Shown here in pieces: positions 52,385 to 59,773 of a stretch of 64,000 nucleotides of DNA. The stretch covers positions 1 through 64,000 of the forward strand of contig NZ_JAGGLR010000039.1 of the NCBI RefSeq assembly GCF_017874715.1, given 5' to 3'. A program made the translations under genes and the position numbers. How positions within the stretch are numbered: the stretch's first letter is position 1; each line of letters begins with the position of its first letter. This stretch comes from Streptomyces iranensis. GTDB lineage: Bacteria > Actinomycetota > Actinomycetes > Streptomycetales > Streptomycetaceae. The notes under the pieces are model-generated. The model ran no database searches. It was not told where the DNA came from and was given only the letters and a program-made list of their open reading frames with translations.

Positions 52385-52433
52385 TTGCAAACTTGCATCA
52401 GCTGCGAAGTTTTAAGTCGATTGCAAGTTTGGC
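52385..52433. promoter_or_regulatory. Inverted half-sites in the TetR / ABC exporter intergenic region
   Basis: TTGCAAACTTGCA (52385-52397) and TTGCAAGTTTGGC (52421-52433) are near-complementary inverted arms 23 bp apart. They lie between the divergent starts at 52366 and 52457 and are candidate operators. The CAAACTTGCA core also forms the centre of the MarR palindrome at 59628. Confidence 0.6.
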
Positions 52434-52456
52434 GTGCGTTGTGCTCTGATCGGGCC

Positions 52457-53236
52457 ATGTCCTCATCCGTCATCCGCGTTCGGGGCCTCACCCGGACGTT
52501 CTCGCTGGGCAGTGGCCCCGTGCACGCCGTCCGCGGGATCGATCTGACCGTCGGCCGCGGCGAGATCCTCGGCTTCCTGGGCCCCAACGGGGCCGGTAAG
52601 ACCACGACCCTTCGCATGCTCACCACCCTGCTGCCGCCCAGCGGGGGCGAGGCCGAGATCGCCGGGCGCGATCTGCTCCGCGATCCGGCGGGCGTGCGCC
52701 GCCGGATCGGCTATGTGGCCCAGTCCGGCGGCCTGGATCCCGGGTGCTCCGTACGCGAGGAACTGGTCACCCAGGGGCGGCTGCATCTGATGACCAAGGG
52801 CGCGGCGGCCGGGCGTGCCGAGGAACTCGCCGGTGGGCTCGGCCTGTCGGGGCTCATGGACCGCCCGACCGCCGCCCTGTCCGGCGGCCAGCGCCGCCGG
52901 GTGGAGATCGCGCTGGGCCTGGTCAACCGGCCCGAGGTGCTCTTCCTCGACGAGCCCACGACCGGTCTCGACCCGGGAAGCCGGGCCGAGCTGTGGGACC
53001 TGGTGCGGCGGGTCCGCGCCGAGCACGGCACCACGGTGTTCCTCACCACCCACTACCTGGACGAGGCCGACGCGCTCGCCGACCGGATCGTGGTCGTGGA
53101 CGCTGGGCGGATCGTTGCCGAGGGCGCCTCGGCCGAGCTCAAGAGCCGCTATGCGGGCGATCCGGCCGCCAGTCTTCAGGATGCCTTCCTGGCCATCACC
53201 GGTCGGGGCACGGCCGAGCAGCCCCTCGCCATCTAG
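52457..53236 (+). CDS. ABC exporter ATP-binding protein (DrrA-type)
   Basis: A 259-residue ATPase: Walker A GPNGAGKTT, Q-loop VAQSGGLDP, signature LSGGQRRR, Walker B VLFLDEPTTGLDP, and switch LTTHYLDEAD. This is the DrrA/CcmA-type drug exporter group. It pairs with the permease 47 bp downstream. The upstream TetR gene is divergent and shares operators, a common arrangement for inducible drug resistance. The substrate is unknown. Confidence 0.93.
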   Translation: MSSSVIRVRGLTRTFSLGSGPVHAVRGIDLTVGRGEILGFLGPNGAGKTTTLRMLTTLLPPSGGEAEIAGRDLLRDPAGVRRRIGYVAQSGGLDPGCSVREELVTQGRLHLMTKGAAAGRAEELAGGLGLSGLMDRPTAALSGGQRRRVEIALGLVNRPEVLFLDEPTTGLDPGSRAELWDLVRRVRAEHGTTVFLTTHYLDEADALADRIVVVDAGRIVAEGASAELKSRYAGDPAASLQDAFLAITGRGTAEQPLAI

Positions 53237-53283
53237 AGCGATCAGCGCCATCCAGAACGTTCCGACCCACCCAAGGGCCTCTC

Positions 53284-54036
53284 ATGACTCTTCTCGCCCA
53301 CACCGGCATCGTCTTCGGCCGCTGTCTGCGCTCAACGCTGCGCTCGAAGACCAATCTCTTCTTCGGAATGCTTCAGCCGTTGCTATTCCTTGCCCTCTTC
53401 GGCCCGCTGCTGACCGAACTCGACCTGGGCGTCAGCGGATCGTCCTGGCAGACGCTGGTCCCCGGTGTGCTTGTCCAGCTCGCCCTGCTCGGCGGGTCTT
53501 ACGTCGGGCTCGGCCTGCTGATGGACCGTAACCTCGGGGTTCTGGACCGGATGCGGGTCACTCCGGTCAGCCCGCTGGCGCTGCTGCTCGGCCGCACCCT
53601 GCGCGATGTCGTCCAGCTGGTGGCCCAGTCGGTGCTGCTGGTGCTGCTGGGTCTGGCCTTCGGGCTGCGTGCGCCGCTCCTCGGCGTGCTGCTCGGGCTG
53701 CTGTTCGTGGCCGTGCTCGCGGCGGCCCTGTCCGCGCTCTCCTACGGGCTGGCCATGAACGTCCGTACGCCCTCGGAGTTCGCCGCCATCGCCAATACGG
53801 CGGGCATGCCGCTGATGCTGCTCTCCGGGCTGCTGCTGCCGATGGCCCTGGCCCCCGGATGGCTCGCGGGCGCCTCACGCGCCGTGCCGTTCCGCTACAC
53901 CGTCGACGCGGTGCGCCAGGTGTTCCTGGGGCACTACGCCAACACCACGGTCGCCGTCGGGGCGGCCGTCACCCTGGCCCTGGCGGCGCTGTGCCTGATG
54001 GGCGGGGCGCGCCTGTTCGGGCGGGTCCGCGGCTGA
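53284..54036 (+). CDS. ABC-2 type exporter permease (DrrB-type)
   Basis: A 250-residue ABC-2 membrane protein with six predicted helices. The N-terminus RSKTNLFFGMLQPLLFLALFGPLL, the central MDRNLGVLDRMRVTPVSPLALLLGR and the C-terminal LLSGLLLPMALAPGWL...FRYTVDAVR are typical of DrrB-like permeases. With the preceding ATPase it would export a hydrophobic compound. Confidence 0.93.
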   Translation: MTLLAHTGIVFGRCLRSTLRSKTNLFFGMLQPLLFLALFGPLLTELDLGVSGSSWQTLVPGVLVQLALLGGSYVGLGLLMDRNLGVLDRMRVTPVSPLALLLGRTLRDVVQLVAQSVLLVLLGLAFGLRAPLLGVLLGLLFVAVLAAALSALSYGLAMNVRTPSEFAAIANTAGMPLMLLSGLLLPMALAPGWLAGASRAVPFRYTVDAVRQVFLGHYANTTVAVGAAVTLALAALCLMGGARLFGRVRG

Positions 54037-54056
54037 CTCAGCCGTCCTTGGCCGAC

Positions 54057-54812
54057 TCAGTCGTCCTTCGCGGCCGCCTTCGCCGCCGCGCGCGGTCCCA
54101 CCGAGGTGGTCGCGGGCTTGGTCACATCCGCGACCACCTCGACCAGATCCGGGCCGTACGCCTGCGAGTTGACCACCTTCAGCAGCACGCAGAAGGAGCC
54201 CTGCGCGCCGTACTTCCGGGCCAGCCGGGCGCGGTTGCGGACGAGGTGGCGGACGGCGGCGCGATGGGTGACCGGCCGCTGGCCGGCGGCCAGGAAGACC
54301 GGGCGGCTGTCGTCGCCCGCCGTCAGCCGGGCCAGCAGCACATGCTCGACCGCGCCCGGGTCCGGGCGGTAGTGGGTACCGGCGATGGTGAACATCCCCC
54401 GGTCCGTGCCGGAGTCGTCCCCCGCGTGCACGGCGACACCCGGCAGTAGATTGGCCATATGGGCGGCGAGCCTGCGGTGCGCGGTCGGATCGCCGACGCA
54501 GAACTCGGTGCGCGCCCCGAAGCCCTGCAGCCCCGTGTCATGCGGGGCCACCTCGGCGTGCGCCCCGCAGTTCTCCACGACCGACGCCAGCCCCAGCAGC
54601 GCCAGCGCATCATGGCGGGGGATGCTCCAGTGGGCCGAGGTGCTGTCCCGATGGGTGACCATCACACACTCCGAACCGTCCGGCAGACCGAAGAAGCGCT
54701 GCTCGCGGGCGCGCTTGCGGCGCGCGAACGCGGAGTGCACGGCCCAGCCGGCGGCCAGGCCCACGATCAGGGCGGCCGCGGAGGCGATCAGATCCTGCAG
54801 GGTGTCTGTCAT
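54057..54812 (-). CDS. Membrane-anchored protein of unknown function
   Basis: A 251-residue protein. An N-terminal helix (about 8-27, LIASAAALIVGLAAGWAVHS) anchors it, followed by a basic RRKRAREQR stretch. Then comes a soluble domain with SECVMVTHRDSTSAHWSIPRHDALALLGLASVVE, RTEFCVGDPTAHRRLAAHM and a C-terminal Ala/Lys-rich tail. I do not recognise a family. It converges on the exporter permease with 20 bp between stops. Possibly a sensor or nucleotide-binding membrane protein, but that is a guess. Confidence 0.7.
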   Translation of the reverse strand: MTDTLQDLIASAAALIVGLAAGWAVHSAFARRKRAREQRFFGLPDGSECVMVTHRDSTSAHWSIPRHDALALLGLASVVENCGAHAEVAPHDTGLQGFGARTEFCVGDPTAHRRLAAHMANLLPGVAVHAGDDSGTDRGMFTIAGTHYRPDPGAVEHVLLARLTAGDDSRPVFLAAGQRPVTHRAAVRHLVRNRARLARKYGAQGSFCVLLKVVNSQAYGPDLVEVVADVTKPATTSVGPRAAAKAAAKDD

Positions 54813-55110
54813 GGCCGCGCATCGTAGCGGCCGACCGGGTCGATGTTCGAGCGCTCAGAGGTCGCAAAGGTTGCCATCAGGTATTGGGGTACTCGGTCGG
54901 CGAGTGAGCCGAAGGGGCGCGTCGCTGTCGAAAGGGAGTCGCGCGCAGGGAGCGAGGTACGAGCGACCGAGCACGTCGACTGTCGACAGCGGCATAAGCG
55001 CCCCGGAGGCGAACCGAGCCCTTGAAAGAGGGGGGACCGATCCACCCCTGTTGGGGGTGCGTGGCTCGCGGGTAGGCTCCGGCCCCTGTCGTTTCGCTTG
55101 GAGGTCACGG
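54813..55110. ncRNA. Structured intergenic region upstream of ggt, possible pseudoknot RNA
   Basis: Two perfect complementary pairs interlock: CTCGGTCG (54892-54899) with CGACCGAG (54964-54971), and CGCTGTCGA (54923-54931) with TCGACAGCG (54983-54991). Pairing of both would make a pseudoknot. Smaller palindromes (GTCGAC, TGTCGACA) are included. No convincing gene is present on either strand. It could be a leader RNA of the ggt gene or an unrelated small RNA. Evidence is complementarity alone. Confidence 0.35.
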
Positions 55111-57003
55111 ATGGGGCACGCCGCACGACCAGCCGCATCGTCAACCAGGTCCACCAGGTCCACCACCGTCGCATCCGCCGGGACGGCCGTCCGGCGCCGG
55201 TTGCCCGCGCTCGCGGCCGCCGCCGGAATGGTCGCGGTGCTGGGTGTCGTCCCGGCCGGTGCCGCCGGGCACGAGAGCGCCGACAAGGGCGCTCCGGCCA
55301 AGACGCCCGTGGCCGTCGGCTACGGCGGCGCGGTCTCCAGCGTGGACCCCGACGCCTCGGCGGCCGGTATCGACGTACTGCGGCACGGGGGCAACGCGGT
55401 GGACGCGGCGGTGGCGACCGCCGCCGCGCTCGGGGTCACCGAGCCGTACTCGGCGGGTGTCGGCGGCGGCGGATACTTCGTCTACTACGACGCCAAGCGG
55501 CACAAGGTCTCCACGCTCGACGGCCGCGAGACCGCGCCCCGCAGCGCGGACCAGAAGCTCTTCCTCGACAGATACGGCAAACCGCTGCCGTTCGCCGACG
55601 CCGTCACCAGCGGGCTGAGCGTCGGCACCCCCGGCACCCCCGCCACCTGGAACGACGCCCTGAAGGACTGGGGCACCCGATCGCTCGGACAGGTGCTGAG
55701 GCCCGCCGAGCGGCTGGCCCGCGACGGGTTCACGGTCGACTCCACCTTCCGCCAGCAGACCGCCGACAACCAGGCCCGCTTCAAGGACTTCCCGGCCACC
55801 GCCAAGCTCTTCCTGCCCGGCGGCGAGCCCCCGGCGGTCGGCTCGACCTTCCGCAACCCCGACCTCGCCCGTACGTACGCGCTGCTGGCCAAGGAGGGCG
55901 TCGGCGCCATCTACAAGGGCGGGCTGGGCCGCGACATCGTCGACACCGTGCGCAAGCCGCCCGTCGACCCGAAGGCGCAGCGCGTCGTGCGCGCGGGCGA
56001 TCTGACCGCCGAGGACCTGCGGTCCTACGGAACGAAGCGGCAGGCCCCGACCCGGACCGACTACCGCGGTCTCGGCGTGTACGGCATGGCGCCCTCGTCC
56101 TCCGGCGGCACGAGCGTCGCCGAGGCGCTCAACATCCTGGAGAAGACCGACCTCTCCAAGCTCGGCGACGTCGACTATCTGCACCGCTATATCGAGGCCA
56201 GCCGGATAGCCTTCGCCGACCGGGGCCGCTGGGTCGGCGATCCCGCCGCCGAGGACGTCCCCACCAAGGGGCTCACCTCACAGCGGTTCGCCGACTCCCG
56301 GGCCTGCCTGATCAAGGACGACGCGGTGCTCAAGAGCCCCGTACCGCCCGGTGACCCGAACAACCCGTCCGGGCCGGGTTCCTGCGACACCCGGGGCCAC
56401 GCCGCCCCGACCACGTACGAGGGCGAGAACACCACGCATCTCACGGTCGCGGACAAGTGGGGCAACGTCGTGGCCTACACCCTCACCATCGAGCAGACCG
56501 GCGGCAGCGGGATCACCGTCCCCGGCCGTGGCTTCCTGCTCAACAACGAGCTGACCGACTTCTCTTTCGCGCCCGCCGACCCCGCCGTCCACGACCCGAA
56601 CCTGCCGGGCCCGGGGAAGCGGCCGCGCTCGTCGATGTCGCCGACGATCGTGCTGGACGGCCACAAGCCGGTGCTGGCGCTGGGTTCCCCGGGCGGGGCG
56701 ACCATCATCACCACCGTGCTGCAGACCCTGCTGAACCATCTCGACCGGGGCATGCCGCTGGTCGACGCGATCGCCGCACCGCGCGCCAGCCAGCGCAACG
56801 CGGCCCAGACGGAGCTGGAACCGGGGCTGTGGAACGGCCCGGAGCGCGCCAAGCTCGAGGCGCTCGGCCACTCCTTCAAGCAGAACCCCGAGATCGGGGC
56901 GGCCACCGGGGTGCAGCGGCTGTCCGGCGGACGGTGGCTGGCGGCGGCCGAGACGGAACGGCGGGGCGGCGGCTCGGCGATGGTGGTGAGCCCGAAGCGC
57001 TGA
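55111..57003 (+). CDS. ggt: Secreted gamma-glutamyltransferase
   Basis: A 630-residue precursor. A long N-region with signal peptide (LPALAAAAGMVAVLGVVPAGAAG, ending near 50) is followed by the large-subunit domain (GGNAVDAAVATAAALGVTEPYSAGVGGGGYFVYYD overall). The autoprocessing/catalytic Thr is T441 in ENTTHLTVADKWGN, giving a small subunit that contains PSSSGGTS-type oxyanion partners upstream and PGGATI downstream. It hydrolyses glutathione and gamma-glutamyl compounds outside the cell. GGAGG lies 6 bp before the ATG. Intergenic structure upstream is annotated separately. Confidence 0.94.
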   Translation: MGHAARPAASSTRSTRSTTVASAGTAVRRRLPALAAAAGMVAVLGVVPAGAAGHESADKGAPAKTPVAVGYGGAVSSVDPDASAAGIDVLRHGGNAVDAAVATAAALGVTEPYSAGVGGGGYFVYYDAKRHKVSTLDGRETAPRSADQKLFLDRYGKPLPFADAVTSGLSVGTPGTPATWNDALKDWGTRSLGQVLRPAERLARDGFTVDSTFRQQTADNQARFKDFPATAKLFLPGGEPPAVGSTFRNPDLARTYALLAKEGVGAIYKGGLGRDIVDTVRKPPVDPKAQRVVRAGDLTAEDLRSYGTKRQAPTRTDYRGLGVYGMAPSSSGGTSVAEALNILEKTDLSKLGDVDYLHRYIEASRIAFADRGRWVGDPAAEDVPTKGLTSQRFADSRACLIKDDAVLKSPVPPGDPNNPSGPGSCDTRGHAAPTTYEGENTTHLTVADKWGNVVAYTLTIEQTGGSGITVPGRGFLLNNELTDFSFAPADPAVHDPNLPGPGKRPRSSMSPTIVLDGHKPVLALGSPGGATIITTVLQTLLNHLDRGMPLVDAIAAPRASQRNAAQTELEPGLWNGPERAKLEALGHSFKQNPEIGAATGVQRLSGGRWLAAAETERRGGGSAMVVSPKR

Positions 57004-57007
57004 CCAG

Positions 57008-57041
57008 GTACGGCGGGCTCCGGTTCCGGGGCCCGCCGTAC
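57008..57041. terminator. Hairpin terminator after ggt
   Basis: A perfect 11-bp inverted repeat (GTACGGCGGGC and complement) with a 12-nt loop begins 4 bp after the ggt stop, between two convergent genes. Confidence 0.8.
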
Positions 57042-57044
57042 TCC

Positions 57045-57110
57045 TGTCCGCCAGCTGTCCGCGAGCCGTCCGCCAGCCGTCCGCCAGCTGTCCGTCAGCC
57101 GTCCATCAGC
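57045..57110. repeat. 6 x 11-bp tandem repeat overlapping a stop codon
   Basis: Six units of 11 bp (CGTCCGCCAGC and variants) run from 57045 to 57110. The last unit contains the stop codon of the minus-strand isochorismatase-like gene. Confidence 0.9.
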
Positions 57111-57663
57111 CCAGCAGGCCGATGATCGTGTCCGTGGAGTCCGTCTCCCCGAGCCGGGGGAAGATCTTCTCGACGCTGTTGCGGTGCGCCTCGGCGTCCA
57201 TGTCGGTCATGGCGTCGGTCGCGAGGGTCACGTGATACCCGTGCGCGTACGCCGCACGGGCCGTGGACTCCACCCCGATGCTGGTGGCGATGCCGCCGAG
57301 CACCATCTGGGTCACCCCGCGGCGGCGCAGCTGGAGGTCGAGGTCGGTGCCGTGGAAGGCGCCCCAGGTGTGCTTGGTGACCACGATGTCGGCGTCCTCG
57401 CGGCCGAGTTCCGGCGCGAGGTCGGCGAAGTCGGCCGGGAACTCCCCGCCGCCCCCGCCCCGCTGCGCCTCGGTGCGGCCCGGGGCCCCGGCCACCACCC
57501 GGATCAGGACGACCGGCAGCCCGCGCTTGCGGAAGGCGGCGGCCAGCCGGGCGCCGCGCTCGACGACCTCGGCGGTGGGGTGGACGGTGGGCAGTCCGGT
57601 GATGCCCTTCTGGAGGTCGACGAGGACCAGGGTGGTGTTCGGGTCGAGCGTGGTGGCGGGCAC
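57106..57663 (-). CDS. Isochorismatase-like hydrolase without catalytic Cys
   Basis: A 185-residue isochorismatase-superfamily protein. LVLVDLQKGI supplies the catalytic Asp and VTKHTWGAFHGT the Lys. The third position, normally Cys in amidases of this fold, is Gly in GGIATSIGVESTARAAY. True isochorismatases such as PhzD also lack the Cys, and many actinobacterial paralogues share the SIGVESTAR form, so it may hydrolyse a vinyl ether or be something else. It lies 49 bp downstream of the MFS gene and is probably in its operon. Confidence 0.85.
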   Translation of the reverse strand: MPATTLDPNTTLVLVDLQKGITGLPTVHPTAEVVERGARLAAAFRKRGLPVVLIRVVAGAPGRTEAQRGGGGGEFPADFADLAPELGREDADIVVTKHTWGAFHGTDLDLQLRRRGVTQMVLGGIATSIGVESTARAAYAHGYHVTLATDAMTDMDAEAHRNSVEKIFPRLGETDSTDTIIGLLG

Positions 57664-57711
57664 GGTGCCTCCTGGGTGGGTCTGCGGGGCGTATGAGGGA
57701 ACGGAAGGTGG

Positions 57712-59181
57712 TCAGGTGCGGGTACGGGCGCGGCCGCGCAGGGCCCGGTCGGTGGCGGTCAGCACCAGCACCGCGAGGCTGAGCGCACCCGCCACCATGG
57801 CGATGCCGTGCAGCCCGGCGGCGGTCGCCCGCTGCCCGTAGAAGAGCCCGATCAGCCCGGCCGCGGTGATCGCGCCCAGGTACTGCGAGGTGCGCTGGAG
57901 CCCGGCCGCCGCGCCGACGCTCGTCGGCGGGGCCTGGGTGTAGACGGCGGCCTGGTTGCCGGTCGAGGACAGCCCCTGCGGCAGCCCGAAGAGGACCGCG
58001 GCCAGCAGCAGTGCGACCAGCGGGGTGGACTCGTCGGCGAGCAGCAGCACCCCGCTCCCGGCGGCCAGCAGGACGGCCGCGAGGACGAGCGGTGCGTAGA
58101 TGCCCTTCGTACGGGCGCCGAGCAGGGAGCACACGGCGGCCGCGCCCGACATGGGCAGCATGATCAGGCCCGCCCGGGAGGCGGAGTAGCCGTGCCCCTC
58201 CTCCAGCCACTGCGCGTATCCGTACATGACCATGTAGATGACCAGGTACGCCGTGCCGTGGCGGAGGTAGGTGAGGGCGAGGGAGCGGTTGCGGCCGATC
58301 ATCCGCAGATCGATGAAGGGGCGGGGGCGGCGCAGCTGCCACCAGGTCAGGACGCCCGCGAGCACCAGGACGACGGGCAGCAGCGCCCAGTTGGGCCGCG
58401 ACAGGTCCATCAGGAAGATCATGAGGGTGGTGAGGGTGGCGGTGAACAGCGTGATCCCGAGCGGATCGAACGCCGCGCCCGCCGTCCGGACCCCGGCCGT
58501 GCCCGCCGTCCGGACCCCGGTGCCCGCGCCGCCCTCCGCGCTCGTGATACGGGTCCTGGGGAGCCAGAGCAGCGCGAGCGTGATGCCGATCAGAGCCAAC
58601 GGCACATTGACCGCGAAGATCGCCCGCCATCCGGCCGTCGCGGTGAGCACCCCGCCCAGCACCGGACCGACCGCCGCGCTGCCGAGCGCGGCGAGCGAGA
58701 GCCGGCCGAGCACGGGACGCGGCGTCTCCCGGCCGGTGGCGAGGGACTGGGCGCGCAGCAGCGCCATCGCCGCCGGGTACGCCGCGGACGTACCGATGCC
58801 GAGCAGCACCCGCGAGGCGATCAGCCAGCCGAACGCGGGCGCCAGCGCGCCCACCAGCCCGGCGGCGCACACCACGAGCAGCCCGGAGAGGAAGATCCGG
58901 CGCGGGCCGAGCAGATCCGCGAGCCGCCCCATCGCGGGCTGCGCCACGGCGCTGGCGAGGTAGAGGGAGGCCACCAGCCAGGCCGTCCGGGCGGCTCCGA
59001 CCCCGAAGTCATGGCCGATCGCCACCAGGCCGGTGGCGATCATCGTGGAGTTGACGGGGTTGAGGACCGAGCCGATGAGCAGCGGGGCCATCAGCCGGGG
59101 GCCGAAGGGATCGGCGGGGGCATGGCCCTCGCCCGTCGTCCCGGCCGCCGGTATGGCGGACTTTCCCGCGGTGTCGGTCAT
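57712..59181 (-). CDS. MFS drug exporter (DHA2/EmrB-like)
   Basis: A 489-residue transporter with 12-14 helices. Family motifs include AWLVASLYLASAVAQPAMGRLADLLGPRRIFLSGL (motif A region) and GPVLGGVLTATAGWRAIFAVNVPLALIG (motif C region). The central cytoplasmic loop contains an AGTGVRTAGTAGVRTAG repeat. The ATG overlaps the marR stop (ATGA). With MarR control, it is likely an inducible multidrug or metabolite exporter. Confidence 0.92.
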   Translation of the reverse strand: MTDTAGKSAIPAAGTTGEGHAPADPFGPRLMAPLLIGSVLNPVNSTMIATGLVAIGHDFGVGAARTAWLVASLYLASAVAQPAMGRLADLLGPRRIFLSGLLVVCAAGLVGALAPAFGWLIASRVLLGIGTSAAYPAAMALLRAQSLATGRETPRPVLGRLSLAALGSAAVGPVLGGVLTATAGWRAIFAVNVPLALIGITLALLWLPRTRITSAEGGAGTGVRTAGTAGVRTAGAAFDPLGITLFTATLTTLMIFLMDLSRPNWALLPVVLVLAGVLTWWQLRRPRPFIDLRMIGRNRSLALTYLRHGTAYLVIYMVMYGYAQWLEEGHGYSASRAGLIMLPMSGAAAVCSLLGARTKGIYAPLVLAAVLLAAGSGVLLLADESTPLVALLLAAVLFGLPQGLSSTGNQAAVYTQAPPTSVGAAAGLQRTSQYLGAITAAGLIGLFYGQRATAAGLHGIAMVAGALSLAVLVLTATDRALRGRARTRT

Positions 59182-59609
59182 TCCTGGACCAGTCGCTTGA
59201 GGAGGTCGGTGGCCTCGGCGAGGGTGCGGCGTTCATCGGCGTCGAGGCGGGTGTCGATCGCTTCCAGCAGCCAGCTCTGCTTGGCCTGCCGTACGGAGGT
59301 GATCGCCTGCCGCCCCCGCTCGGTGCTCGAGAAGACCACCTGCCGCCCGTCGGTCGGATGCGGGGCCCGTTCCACCAGCTCCTGCTCCTCCAGCGCCGCA
59401 AGGATCATGCGCATCGACTGCGGCCGGACCAGCTCGGCGCGGGCCAGCGCGGCGGTGGTGGTCGGCCCCTCGCTGTAGAGCCGGCTGAGCACGGCGCGCT
59501 GGGAGGGGGTGAGCGCCCCCTGCGAGGAGGCCGCCCGCATGCGGCGCATCAGCTGGGTCACGGCGCCGGCGAGGTCGACGGCGAGGTGCGTTTGATCATG
59601 CGGGGCCAT
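59178..59609 (-). CDS. MarR-family regulator
   Basis: A 143-residue MarR regulator. The winged HTH lies at about 40-105 (LTPSQRAVLSRLYSEGPTTTAALARAELVRPQSMRMILAALEEQELVERAPHPTDGR overall). The termini are helical dimerisation regions. It is the first gene of an operon with the MFS exporter (4-bp overlap) and probably represses it through the palindrome at 59628-59657. TATGCT (59621-59616 on the minus strand) is 6 bp from the ATG, which implies a leaderless mRNA. Confidence 0.93.
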   Translation of the reverse strand: MAPHDQTHLAVDLAGAVTQLMRRMRAASSQGALTPSQRAVLSRLYSEGPTTTAALARAELVRPQSMRMILAALEEQELVERAPHPTDGRQVVFSSTERGRQAITSVRQAKQSWLLEAIDTRLDADERRTLAEATDLLKRLVQE

Positions 59610-59615
59610 GGCCGA

Positions 59616-59657
59616 AGCATAGGAAATCGACAGTCAAACTTGCAAGTTTGACTGTCG
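59616..59657 (-). promoter_or_regulatory. MarR operator and promoter
   Basis: A 30-bp perfect palindrome (59628-59657) with 15-bp arms, CGACAGTCAAACTTG and its complement, with no spacer. The minus-strand -35 TTGCAA lies at its centre and -10 TATGCT at 59621-59616, 18 bp apart. Binding would directly block transcription. Confidence 0.85.
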
Positions 59658-59773
59658 TGTGCGGAGTCGGAAAACCGCCCGTAGCACAGTGGTAACCGGT
59701 TCCGTAACACGCAGGGTGTCGAATGCGTGGCCTCGGGTTGTGCATCGTCCATCGTCCGAGGGGGAGGGTGGCC

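Noticed and set aside
54809..55174. Possible small genes on either strand upstream of ggt
   Set aside because: No Shine-Dalgarno and no recognisable domain; interlocking inverted repeats explain the region better as structured nucleic acid.
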